The translations under genes and the position numbers were made by a program. A DNA stretch of 64,000 bases from positions 620,001 through 684,000 of the forward strand of contig NZ_WJYO01000001.1 of the NCBI RefSeq assembly GCF_010994095.1. The letters are read 5' to 3'. The notes under the pieces are model-generated. The model saw only the letters and a list, made by a program, of their open reading frames with translations, did not search any database and was not told the origin of the DNA. Shown one piece after another: positions 51,350-59,663 of the stretch. This stretch comes from Mumia xiangluensis (GTDB lineage: Bacteria > Actinomycetota > Actinomycetes > Propionibacteriales > Nocardioidaceae). Every line of letters begins with the position of its first letter. Position 1 is the first letter of the stretch.

Positions 51350-51388
51350 TGTACCGTCTGGACGGGAATGACTGTACCGGCTGGACGG
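51350..51388. promoter_or_regulatory. Pair of operator sites for the TetR/MFS divergent genes
   Basis: GTACCGTCTGGACGG (51351-51365) and GTACCGGCTGGACGG (51374-51388), 23 bp apart. Each is an inverted repeat CCGTC-TG-GACGG, the second with one mismatch. They are 65-100 bases before the MFS start. Confidence 0.75.
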
Positions 51389-51452
51389 TTTACCTAGAGG
51401 TGGCCGCCAACGCCGGCCCACCACGTACCGACTCACCTGAACGGGGGACGCC

Positions 51453-53024
51453 ATGAGCACCACCACGCCCGATCGCTCGCACCTCACGCACGCCGGTGCC
51501 GGCACGCGCAAGCCGGTGGCGCCGACCCCTGCCCGCGCGGGCTGGCGTCAGTGGGGCGCGCTCGCCGTGCTGATGCTGCCCGTGCTGATGGTGAGCATGG
51601 ACAACACGGTCCTCAGCTTCGCCCTCCCCGACATCAGCTCGTCGCTGCGCCCGTCGGGTACGGCGCTGCTGTGGGTGGTCGACATCTACGCCCTGATGCT
51701 GGCCGGACTCCTCGTCGCGATGGGGTCGCTCGGCGACCGCATCGGGCGACGCCGGCTGCTGCTCGTCGGCGCCGTCGGCTTCGGCGCAGTGTCGTTCTTC
51801 GCCGCTCAGGCGGGCGACATCAACGGACTCATCGCAGCCCGTGCCCTGCTCGGCGTCTTCGGAGCGACCCTCATGCCGTCGACGCTGTCGCTGCTGCGCA
51901 ACATCTTCACCGACCGCCAGCAGCGACGGCTCGCGATCGCCGTGTGGGCCGCAGGGTTCTCGGCCGGCGCCGCACTCGGACCCGTCATCGGTGGCTGGCT
52001 CCTCGAGCACTTCACCTGGCACTCGGTCTTCCTGATCAACCTGCCGGTCGTCGCCCTGCTCGTGCCGCTCGCGCTGTGGCTGGTGCCCGAGTCGCGTGAC
52101 CCGAACCCGGGCCCCGTCGACCCGATCAGCATCGTGCTGTCGATGACGACGATGCTGCCGATCGTCTACGCGATCAAGACGTTCGCCGAGCACGGGTTCA
52201 CCGCCGTCGTCGGATGGGCCCTCGCGATCGGTGTCGCCAGCGTGGTCGTGTTCGTCCGGCGCCAGCTCGTCCGCGAGCACCCGCTCGTCGACGTGCGCAT
52301 GTTCCGCAACCGCGTGTTCTCGGGTGCCCTCGTCGCGAACCTGCTCAGCCTCATGGGCCTCACCGGGTTCCTGTTCTTCGGCGCGCAGTTCCTCCAGCTC
52401 GTCGTCGGGCTCGACCCGATGGACGCGGCGCTGGTCCTCGTGCCCGGACTCGTCGCGACGATCGCGGCCGGGCTCCTGGTCGTGAAGCTCGTGCCGCTGT
52501 TCGGCGTACGGGCTGTGGTGTCGGTGAGCTTCGGCCTGTCGGCCGTGGGCTACGCGATCGCGGCCTTCGCGGGCTCGGTGCCGTCGGCCACGTCGATCGC
52601 GGTCGCGTTCCTCGTGCTCGGCATCGGCATCGGCTTCGCGGAGACGCTGACCAACGACGTCGTGGTGTCGAGCGTTCCGGCGGAGAAGTCCGGCGCAGCG
52701 TCCGCGTTGTCGGAGACCGCGTACGAGATCGGTGCCGTGCTCGGCACCGCCGTGCTCGGCGGGATCCTGACCGCGACCTACCGCGCGCAGGTCGCCGTGC
52801 CGCCGCTCGCCGGGACCGAGGCCCAGCGCGAGGCCGCCGGCGAGACGCTCGGCGGTGCGATGGAGCTGGCCTCGAGCATCCCGCCGCAGGTCGGGCACTG
52901 GCTCGTCGACTCCGCACACCTCGCGTTCGACCACGCGGTGCAGACGACGAGCGCGGTGGCGATCCTCATCGCGCTGGGTGCGGCCGCGGTCTCGTGGTTC
53001 ACGCTGCGCGACGCGGGGCGCTGA
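51453..53024 (+). CDS. MFS drug exporter, DHA2 (14-helix) family
   Basis: 523 residues, GGGGGAC upstream of ATG 51453. Fourteen predicted helices. DHA2 markers: VSMDNTVLSFALPDIS in helix one, GSLGDRIGRRRLLLVGA (motif A) near 90, and GPVIGGWLLEHFTWHSVFLINLP (motif C) near 175. It resembles SmvA/QacA-type proton antiporters that expel cationic antiseptics and dyes. Control by the divergent TetR is strongly suggested. Confidence 0.93.
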   Translation: MSTTTPDRSHLTHAGAGTRKPVAPTPARAGWRQWGALAVLMLPVLMVSMDNTVLSFALPDISSSLRPSGTALLWVVDIYALMLAGLLVAMGSLGDRIGRRRLLLVGAVGFGAVSFFAAQAGDINGLIAARALLGVFGATLMPSTLSLLRNIFTDRQQRRLAIAVWAAGFSAGAALGPVIGGWLLEHFTWHSVFLINLPVVALLVPLALWLVPESRDPNPGPVDPISIVLSMTTMLPIVYAIKTFAEHGFTAVVGWALAIGVASVVVFVRRQLVREHPLVDVRMFRNRVFSGALVANLLSLMGLTGFLFFGAQFLQLVVGLDPMDAALVLVPGLVATIAAGLLVVKLVPLFGVRAVVSVSFGLSAVGYAIAAFAGSVPSATSIAVAFLVLGIGIGFAETLTNDVVVSSVPAEKSGAASALSETAYEIGAVLGTAVLGGILTATYRAQVAVPPLAGTEAQREAAGETLGGAMELASSIPPQVGHWLVDSAHLAFDHAVQTTSAVAILIALGAAAVSWFTLRDAGR

Positions 53025-53027
53025 GCG

Positions 53028-53162
53028 GGTTTCGACTCGCTTCGCTCGCTCAACCAGCGGGCAACGGCGCTCAACCAGCGGAGGGTGCTCGCTCAACCAG
53101 CGGGGGTTTCGACTCGCTTCGCTCGCTCAACCAGCGGGCAACGGCGCTCGCTCAACCAGCGG
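53028..53162. repeat. Dispersed repeat R1, cluster D
   Basis: Two full copies (starts at 53028 and 53106, with CGCTTCGCTCG in the middle) and three shorter copies of CTCAACCAGCGG, joined by GCAACGGCGCT-type spacers. It lies between the converging MFS and M6 peptidase genes, just before a terminator. Confidence 0.88.
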
Positions 53163-53170
53163 GCAACGGA

Positions 53171-53200
53171 CGGGCCCCGGGGATCGCTCCCCGGGGCCCG
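53171..53200. terminator. Bidirectional terminator between MFS and M6 peptidase genes
   Basis: CGGGCCCCGGGGA and its complement, 13-bp perfect stem with a 4-nt loop, in a convergent gap. Confidence 0.85.
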
Positions 53201-53219
53201 CTCGCGTGCGTGACTCAGA

Positions 53220-55637
53220 TCAGTTGATCTTGATCTTCATCGAGGTGCCGTTCTGCTCGAGCACCTTCACCTTGACGCCGACCGCGGGGAGCTTGACCCC
53301 GTGGTTCGGCAGCTCGGCGTACCAGTACTTCTTCGTGTCGTTGAAGACCGGCTGCGGAGCCTGCGCCCGGATGTAGCTGGCCTTGCCGTTCGTGTGCAGC
53401 GTCATCGAGTCGGCCTTGATGAGCCCGAACGGCGCGTCGTACACCTGGATGCGTGCCCGCCACGGTGCGCCCGTCGCGAGGTTGATGATCGGCTCCGGGT
53501 GCGCGTCGATCGGCAGGTTGCGTCCCTGACCGGGGTGGTCGGTCGTGTTGTTGTCCGCGACCGAGGTGTCCCAGTACGAGATGAGCAGGCCCTGGCCGTA
53601 GCGGTAGTGCTCCACCCAGTCCGGCTTCGTGTTGAGGAACCCGAAGTTGTACGGACCGGTCTCGAGGTACTTGTCGTACCCGACGTACGAACGGTGACCC
53701 ATGACGTAGTAGTTGTCGTACGGCAGGGTCGTCGTCGCGCCGACGATGCTGTAGCCGTCGAACGTCCACGCCGGCCCGCCGGCCTCGGCGCCGTCGGACA
53801 GGATGCTCGCGCCGTCGGCGGTCACCGCGATGTCGTCGAGGAACAGGCCGGGGCGGGTCAGGCCGCCGTCGGTCTTGTAGTACGACCGGAACAGGATCTT
53901 CTGACCGGCGTACGCGTTGAGCGGCACGACCACGTTGCCCCATGCGGGGTGCGCGCCGTCGAGGGCAGGGGCGCCGGACGCGTCTGCGCCGTACGCCGTG
54001 CCGTCGACCGTGCCCGGCAGCGACGTCCACGTCTTTCCGCCGTCCGTGGACGCCTGGAAGTACGCGTAGTCGTAGCCCTTCTCGATGTCCCAGCGCGCCT
54101 TCGCCGCGAACGACGCCGACGTCTTGCCGGTGAGGTCGAGCTCGGTGGTCATCGAGTTCGCGAGGTCGTCCGCAGCACCGGAGAAGAACTGCTTCGTGCC
54201 CGAGGCCGGCGCGCCGTAGCTGCGCGTGACCTGCTTCTTCGGCAGCACGACGACCGCGCCCTGCGCCTTGTTGGAGTTCCACTCCTGCGGGCCGAGCTCC
54301 AGCTTCTTCTTCTGGGTGGCCGCGACGACCTCGTAGTCGAGCCAGCCGAGCTGCAGCTTCTCCCACGCGCCGAGGTCGCCCGGTCGGGTGCCGAGCGGCT
54401 CGCCCTTGCCGTTGAGGCGGCTCTGTGCCATCAGCGTCCAGTACTCGTTGGAGTTGTCGCCCTTGCTCGAGGTGTCGTACGCGTCCGGCAGACCGAGGTC
54501 GTGGCCGTACTCGTGGACGAAGACCGACAGGCCGCCGTTCTCCGGCTGCAGCGTGTAGTCGCCGACCCAGAAGCCGGTGTCGCCGATCTCGGCGCCGCCG
54601 AGCGGGTTCTGCTCCGGGCCGGTGATGCCGGCGTCGGTGACGAAGGCGTACCAGCGGTGCGACCAGAGCGCGTCGCTGCCGTAGATCGGGTCGCCGTCCG
54701 CCTCGTCGCCGCCCGCGTGGACGATCTGGAAGTGGTCGATGTAGCCGTCGGACTCGTTGAAGTCACCGTCGCCGTCGAAGTCGTAGCGGTCGTAGGTGTC
54801 GTACGAGGCCAGCGCGGCCTTGATCTCGGCGTCGGTCTTGCCGGCGGCCTTCTGGTCCGCGACCCACGCGGTCACCGCGTCGCGGATGAGGTCCCAGGCG
54901 TTGGTCTCGGTGCCGTCGGCCTGCAGGCGTCCGTAGCGGGCCTCGTTGTACGGGACCTTCACCCAGTCCTGGACGGTGCCGTCGACGGTGTAGCGACCCG
55001 AGGACTGCGCCTCGTAGTAGGTCTTCACCGACTCGTCGCGCTTGCCGTCCGCGAAGTACAGGTCCTGGTAGTGGTCGCGGTTGTAGTCCGACTGCCAGAC
55101 GGTCGAGTTGTCCTTCGTCCGGTCGGGCTCCGGGATCTCGTTGTGGATCGGGCCGTCGAAGCGCTGTGGCTCGACGTCCTCACCGGTGACGTTCCAGCCG
55201 TCGTCCGGGAAGTCGGGGTGCCGCTCGTCGCCGAACTCCGTGAGGATCACGAAGATCTTGTCGGCGCGCTCCTGCTCGAGCTCGACGTACTGGTCCTGCT
55301 TCGTCGCCTTGGTGCCGGACTTCGCGAGCGCCTTGCGTCCGCGCGTGGTCGCGAGCGCGGCGGCCTCGGCGGGCGAGTACGACTTGCCCACCTTGACGAC
55401 CTCGGTCCCGTTCTTCACGACGGGCTCGGCGTCGCCGTTCACGACGGAGGTGAGCGCCTCTTCGCGGAGCGCTCGACGCTTGTCTTCGAGCGGGTTGGGG
55501 AGCTCGTGCTCCCGGTTCGCCTTCTCGGCGGCGGTGACCGGTGGCGCGGAAGCCGCTGTCCCCGGTGACATGAACGCGGCGGCGCCGAACGATGCGGCGA
55601 CGCCGAGCGTGATGACTGCCGTGCTGAGTCGTCTCAA
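53220..55637 (-). CDS. Secreted immune inhibitor A-type M6 metallopeptidase
   Basis: 805 residues from TTG 55637, chosen because GGGGAGAGA lies seven bases upstream; in-frame TTG codons also exist earlier (55676). The signal peptide is about 1-31 (ending GTAASA). A propeptide leads to the M6 domain with zinc motif HEYGHDLGLPD (His375, His379) and a nearby Asp-rich calcium segment YDFDGDGDFNESD. A C-terminal MAM/beta-sandwich region (about 520-730) follows. M6 peptidases degrade host or environmental proteins. Convergent with the MFS gene; its promoter faces that of the purine phosphorylase gene. Confidence 0.92.
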   Translation of the reverse strand: MRRLSTAVITLGVAASFGAAAFMSPGTAASAPPVTAAEKANREHELPNPLEDKRRALREEALTSVVNGDAEPVVKNGTEVVKVGKSYSPAEAAALATTRGRKALAKSGTKATKQDQYVELEQERADKIFVILTEFGDERHPDFPDDGWNVTGEDVEPQRFDGPIHNEIPEPDRTKDNSTVWQSDYNRDHYQDLYFADGKRDESVKTYYEAQSSGRYTVDGTVQDWVKVPYNEARYGRLQADGTETNAWDLIRDAVTAWVADQKAAGKTDAEIKAALASYDTYDRYDFDGDGDFNESDGYIDHFQIVHAGGDEADGDPIYGSDALWSHRWYAFVTDAGITGPEQNPLGGAEIGDTGFWVGDYTLQPENGGLSVFVHEYGHDLGLPDAYDTSSKGDNSNEYWTLMAQSRLNGKGEPLGTRPGDLGAWEKLQLGWLDYEVVAATQKKKLELGPQEWNSNKAQGAVVVLPKKQVTRSYGAPASGTKQFFSGAADDLANSMTTELDLTGKTSASFAAKARWDIEKGYDYAYFQASTDGGKTWTSLPGTVDGTAYGADASGAPALDGAHPAWGNVVVPLNAYAGQKILFRSYYKTDGGLTRPGLFLDDIAVTADGASILSDGAEAGGPAWTFDGYSIVGATTTLPYDNYYVMGHRSYVGYDKYLETGPYNFGFLNTKPDWVEHYRYGQGLLISYWDTSVADNNTTDHPGQGRNLPIDAHPEPIINLATGAPWRARIQVYDAPFGLIKADSMTLHTNGKASYIRAQAPQPVFNDTKKYWYAELPNHGVKLPAVGVKVKVLEQNGTSMKIKIN

Positions 55638-55818
55638 GACTTCTCTCCCCTTCTGCAACGGTTTGACCCGAGCCAACGTAGGCTCGTTCGCCCTATCCGT
55701 CTAGAGCAAGACTTTGTTTCGCTCGGCCTGATGCCAGCAGAAGAACGTCCGGTGCAGGGATGTACCCATAACACGTAGGGCCATGTACGCGGGGCAAAAC
55801 TCGTGCCACGATGCGTTC

Positions 55819-56661
55819 ATGCACGACCAGCGTGCCCAGAGCGCCGCGGCGGCGATCTCCGCAGCGAGCGGTGTCTCCGACCACGATGCCGTCGTCGTGC
55901 TCGGGTCCGGCTGGACCGACGCTCTCGGGTCGATCGGCGAACCCGCGTGGGTGTCGCCGGCCGACGAGCTGCCGGGCTTCGCCGCACCCACCGCGCCGGG
56001 GCACGCCGGTGTCGTGGCATCCGTGCCGTTGCGCACCGATCGCGGCAAGGTGGTGCACGTGCTGATCCTGAGCGGGCGCACGCACCTGTACGAGGAGCGA
56101 GGAGTGGACGCGGTCGCGCACGGCGTCCGCACCGCTGCCGCGTCCGGGGCTCGGGTGTGCGTCCTCACCAGCGCGAACGGGTGCCTCCACGACGAGTGGC
56201 CGTCGGGCACCGGTGTGCTCGTCGCCGACCACCTGAACTTCACCGCGACCTCGCCGCTGGACGGGCCGGAGTTCGTCGACCTGACCGACTGCTGGTCGCC
56301 GGGCCTGCGCCGTGTCGCGCGCGAGCTCGACCCGGTGCTGGTCGAGGGGACGTACGCGATGCTGCGCGGCCCCGAGTACCAGACGCTCGCCGAGCTGCGG
56401 ATGCTTCGTGCGATCGGCGCCGACGTCGTCGGGATGTCCACGGTCCACGAGGCCATCGCCGCGCGCGCCGCCGGCATGCAGGTCCTCGGCATCTCCGTCG
56501 TCACGACCACGGAGCTCGATGCTGACGGACAGCGGCCGGAGCAGACCGATCCCGACGCCGTGGTCGCTGCCGCAGCTCGTGCCGCCGCCGGGCTCGGGAG
56601 CACCATCCACAGCGTCCTGGCCGCTACCCTGCCCGTGACCGCAACGCCCCAGGAGTCCTGA
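55819..56661 (+). CDS. Purine nucleoside phosphorylase (PNP I type)
   Basis: 280 residues from ATG 55819. PNP landmarks: VVVLGSGWTDALG (phosphate site) near 27, LSGRTHLYE near 87, TSANGCLHDEW near 115 and EGTYAMLRGPEYQTLAELRMLRAIGADVVGMSTVHEAIAAR (about 178-218, base-binding Glu and Met). It splits purine nucleosides with phosphate to free base and ribose-1-phosphate. It overlaps the NCS1 permease start by one base (TGATG), so base uptake and salvage are co-expressed. Confidence 0.93.
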   Translation: MHDQRAQSAAAAISAASGVSDHDAVVVLGSGWTDALGSIGEPAWVSPADELPGFAAPTAPGHAGVVASVPLRTDRGKVVHVLILSGRTHLYEERGVDAVAHGVRTAAASGARVCVLTSANGCLHDEWPSGTGVLVADHLNFTATSPLDGPEFVDLTDCWSPGLRRVARELDPVLVEGTYAMLRGPEYQTLAELRMLRAIGADVVGMSTVHEAIAARAAGMQVLGISVVTTTELDADGQRPEQTDPDAVVAAAARAAAGLGSTIHSVLAATLPVTATPQES

Positions 56662-58151
56662 TGCCGATGGAACCACCCCCCTCTCGCCGCGAGCCTCTGC
56701 CCGGTGCCGGCCCGGTCTCCGCGCCGGCGGGTGCCATCGAGGCCAACGGGATCAACGTCATCGACGAGTCCGAGCGCAAGGGCACGCCACGCTCGCTGTT
56801 CTGGCCGTGGTGCGCCTCGAACATCTCGGTGTTCGGCGTGGCGTACGGCGCGTACTTCCTCGGCTTCGGCGTCTCCTTCTGGCAGGCCCTGATCGCGGGC
56901 CTGCTCGGCACGATCGTGTCGTTCCTGCTGGTCGGGATCGTCTCGATCGCGGGCAAGCGCGGCTCGGCTCCCACGATGGTGCTCTCGCGAGCGGCGTTCG
57001 GGGTCCGCGGCAACGCGCTGCCGGCAGCGGTGTCGTACGTCCTGCTCGTGGGGTGGGAGACGGTCCTCGTCGCCCTCGCGGCGCTCGCGAGCGCGTCGGT
57101 GATCGAGGAGCTCGGCGGTGGTGGCGGTGACGGTGCGCGCATCCTCGGGTTCGTCCTGACCGCGGCGGTCGTGATCGGTGCAGGCATCCTCGGCTTCGAC
57201 ACGATCATGCGGCTCCAGCGCTGGATCACGATCGCGACCGCCGTGCTCACCGTCGGCTACGTCGCGCTGACCGTCGACCACATCGACTGGGACGTCGTGT
57301 CGTCGGTGCCGTCGGGTGGCGCGGCTGCGGTCATCGGGCTGGCGGTGTTCGCGACGGCGGGCTTCGGGATCAGCTGGGTGAACTCCGGCGCGGACTACTC
57401 GCGCTACCTGCCCCGTACGGCGTCGGCGGGCGGAGTCGTCTGGTGGACCACCGTGGGCGGTGCGATCGCGCCGGTGTTCCTCGTGCTGTACGGCCTGCTG
57501 CTCGCGGGGTCGGACCCGGCGCTGCTCGCCTCCCTCAACGCCGACCCGATCGGCACGCTCGTGACGCTGCTGCCGACCTGGTACCTCGTCCCGTTCTTCC
57601 TCGTCGCGCTCGCGGGCCTCGTCGGCGGAGCCGTGCTCGACATCTACTCGTCGGGGCTCGCGCTGCTGACGCTCGGGCTGAAGACGCCGCGGTGGGTCGC
57701 GGCCGGGATCGACGGCGTGATCATGGTGATCGGAGCGATCTACTTCCTGTGGTTCGCCGACGACTTCTTCGGGCCGTTCCAGGGCTTCCTGATCACGCTC
57801 GCCGTGCCGATCGCGGCGTGGGCGGGCATCTTCATCGCCGACCTCGCGATCCGTCGTCGCGACTACGCCCCGCTCGACCTGTACGACCCGCGGGGGCGCT
57901 ACGGCGCGTGGAACGTCCCGACCGTCAGCTGGTTCGTGCTCGCCGTCGTCGTCGGCTGGGGGATGGTGACCAACACGTGGGCGGAGTGGCTGTCGTGGCA
58001 GGGCTACCTGCTCGGACCGCTCGGTCTCGGTGGCAAGGACGGCGAGTGGGCGTTCGCGAACCTCGGTGTCGTCGCCGCGCTCGCGATCGGGTTCGTCGGC
58101 TACCTGCTGACCGGCCGCGGCCAGGTGGCTCGTCAGGAGGCCAAGCGCTGA
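56661..58151 (+). CDS. NCS1-family nucleobase permease
   Basis: 496 residues; ATG shares a base with the PNP stop, with AGGAG seven bases upstream. About twelve helices. NCS1 features: NGINVIDESERKGTPRSLFWPWCASNISVFGVAYG near 30-65, SRAAFGVRGN near 112, GFGISWVNSGADYSRYLPR near 235 and a final charged C-terminus. Members import cytosine, purines, allantoin or thiamine-like bases with H+ or Na+. Pairing with PNP suggests a purine or cytosine substrate. Its end overlaps the converging MocR gene by 19 bases. Confidence 0.92.
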   Translation: MPMEPPPSRREPLPGAGPVSAPAGAIEANGINVIDESERKGTPRSLFWPWCASNISVFGVAYGAYFLGFGVSFWQALIAGLLGTIVSFLLVGIVSIAGKRGSAPTMVLSRAAFGVRGNALPAAVSYVLLVGWETVLVALAALASASVIEELGGGGGDGARILGFVLTAAVVIGAGILGFDTIMRLQRWITIATAVLTVGYVALTVDHIDWDVVSSVPSGGAAAVIGLAVFATAGFGISWVNSGADYSRYLPRTASAGGVVWWTTVGGAIAPVFLVLYGLLLAGSDPALLASLNADPIGTLVTLLPTWYLVPFFLVALAGLVGGAVLDIYSSGLALLTLGLKTPRWVAAGIDGVIMVIGAIYFLWFADDFFGPFQGFLITLAVPIAAWAGIFIADLAIRRRDYAPLDLYDPRGRYGAWNVPTVSWFVLAVVVGWGMVTNTWAEWLSWQGYLLGPLGLGGKDGEWAFANLGVVAALAIGFVGYLLTGRGQVARQEAKR

Positions 58152-59482
58152 TCGGAGGCGACGAGCCACGCGACGGTGTCGTGCTCGAAGCGGAGCCCGG
58201 CCGTCGCGAGACGAAGGTGGCGCGACCCCTCGACCGGCCCGGAGATCTCGGTTCCCAGACCGGCGCGGATGCCGGCGCGAGCGAGACGCCGAGCGACAGC
58301 CGGCGCGTCGGGGACCCGGACCCACAGCGCGAGCCCGTTCACGCCCGGGACGGTGACACCTCGGCGTCGCAGGGCGCCGGCGAGCATGTGCCACCGCCGC
58401 TCGTACCGTGAGGCCGCCTGCGCCACCATCGCCTGGACAGCGGGGTCGCCGAGCATCAGGGCGACCTTCCGCTGAGCCGTCAGCGGAGTGAAGGAACCCG
58501 TGATGTCCTGGCGGGCACGGAGCCGGTCCGTGACGGCCGCCGAACCGCCGACGAGTGCCATCCGGATCGTGGGACCGAGCGAGCGCTGGTAGCCGCGGAC
58601 GAGCACGGACTGGTCGGGGATCCACCGTCCGACCGATGCCGCGGACCGGTTCGCGAGGCTCGCCGCGCCGTCCTCCTCGACGACGAGGACGGCGCGCTCG
58701 GCGAGCACGCCAGCGAGCGCGTGGGCCCGGCCCGCCGTCAGGTGGTGGGCGAGCGGGTCGGCCATCCGTGGCTGGATCACGACCATCACCGGCCGTGACG
58801 CGAGCGCCTCCTCGAGTGCCTCGGGGATCATGCCCGCCTCGTCGCACGGGACATGGACGACCTGCGCGCGGACGGCCGCCAGGACCGCGCTCGTGTCCGG
58901 GGAGCATGCCGACTCGACCGCGACCCGGTCGCCAGGGTGCACGACCAGCGCGGCGAGCTGCGCGAGCGCATCGGCGTATCCCCACGCGACGGCGAGCCCG
59001 TCCGGCGCGAACGGCCACGAGTCGTACGCGACCCGTGCGAGGTCCTCGTCGACCTCGCTCGTCTCCGAGCGGTGCCACGCGAGTCGTTCTGCGGCGGCCG
59101 TGAGGTACGGGCCTGGGTCGGGGACGAGGTCCACGTCGTACGCCGGCGCGTCGAGGTCGATCCTCACGGGGAGCCTGTCCTCGTCCTCCGTCTCGGACGA
59201 GGGGATGCTCAGGTCGCGGACGAAGGTGCCGTTCCGCCCGTCTGAGCGGACGAGGTGCTCGTGACGCAGCAGCGTCCACGCGGTGGCGACGGTGGTGGCC
59301 CCGACGTGCAACGCGGCAGCCATCGCGCGGACCGTCGGCAGCCGGTCACCGTCAGTGAGGTCACCCTGCCGGATCAGCCGCGCGACATGGTCGGCGACCC
59401 CGCGTGCCGACGGCTCGACCACGCCGGCGGCGAGCTCGGCGGCAGGCATCGACCGGCTGTGGCGACGCTGCCTTCCTCCCAT
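58133..59482 (-). CDS. MocR/GntR-type regulator with degenerate aminotransferase domain
   Basis: 449 residues from ATG 59482. The winged helix-turn-helix covers about 22-90 (ARGVADHVARLIRQGDL, LPTVRAMAAALHVGATTVATAW). The rest is a fold type I aminotransferase domain. The lysine that normally binds PLP (S-x-S-K-x-L-x-P) is replaced: the block reads RGYQRSLGP, with Arg300, and the PLP-contacting Asp block reads VVEEDGAAS. So this protein probably cannot form an internal aldimine. It is convergent with the NCS1 gene and divergent from the M14 peptidase gene. Confidence 0.88.
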   Translation of the reverse strand: MGGRQRRHSRSMPAAELAAGVVEPSARGVADHVARLIRQGDLTDGDRLPTVRAMAAALHVGATTVATAWTLLRHEHLVRSDGRNGTFVRDLSIPSSETEDEDRLPVRIDLDAPAYDVDLVPDPGPYLTAAAERLAWHRSETSEVDEDLARVAYDSWPFAPDGLAVAWGYADALAQLAALVVHPGDRVAVESACSPDTSAVLAAVRAQVVHVPCDEAGMIPEALEEALASRPVMVVIQPRMADPLAHHLTAGRAHALAGVLAERAVLVVEEDGAASLANRSAASVGRWIPDQSVLVRGYQRSLGPTIRMALVGGSAAVTDRLRARQDITGSFTPLTAQRKVALMLGDPAVQAMVAQAASRYERRWHMLAGALRRRGVTVPGVNGLALWVRVPDAPAVARRLARAGIRAGLGTEISGPVEGSRHLRLATAGLRFEHDTVAWLVASDQRLAS

Positions 59483-59483
59483 G

Positions 59484-59611
59484 GTGAATTCTTAACGCTG
59501 CTGGCGACCTCCCGCCACTCCGCTGTCGGGATGCGGACGCGTGTCCTACTGGGAAGTCCGCACAATGCCGAACAATCGCGACCGCTCCCGACCCGTGAAT
59601 GGTCATTAACG
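59484..59611. promoter_or_regulatory. Two GTGAAT...TTAACG elements in the MocR/M14 divergent region
   Basis: GTGAATTCTTAACG (59484-59497) lies next to the MocR start and GTGAATGGTCATTAACG (59595-59611) upstream of the M14 gene, in the same orientation. They resemble the spaced direct repeats often bound by MocR proteins. Nothing else in the 181-bp gap stands out. Confidence 0.35.
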
Positions 59612-59663
59612 TGAGTCAACCCTCGCTGCACACCCGCGGCGGGTCCACGTGGAAGGGCAGCAC

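Noticed and set aside
55701-59279. A 1192-codon minus-strand open frame
   Set aside because: It runs opposite to PNP, NCS1 and part of the MocR gene; composition is Arg/Pro/Gly-rich with no motifs.
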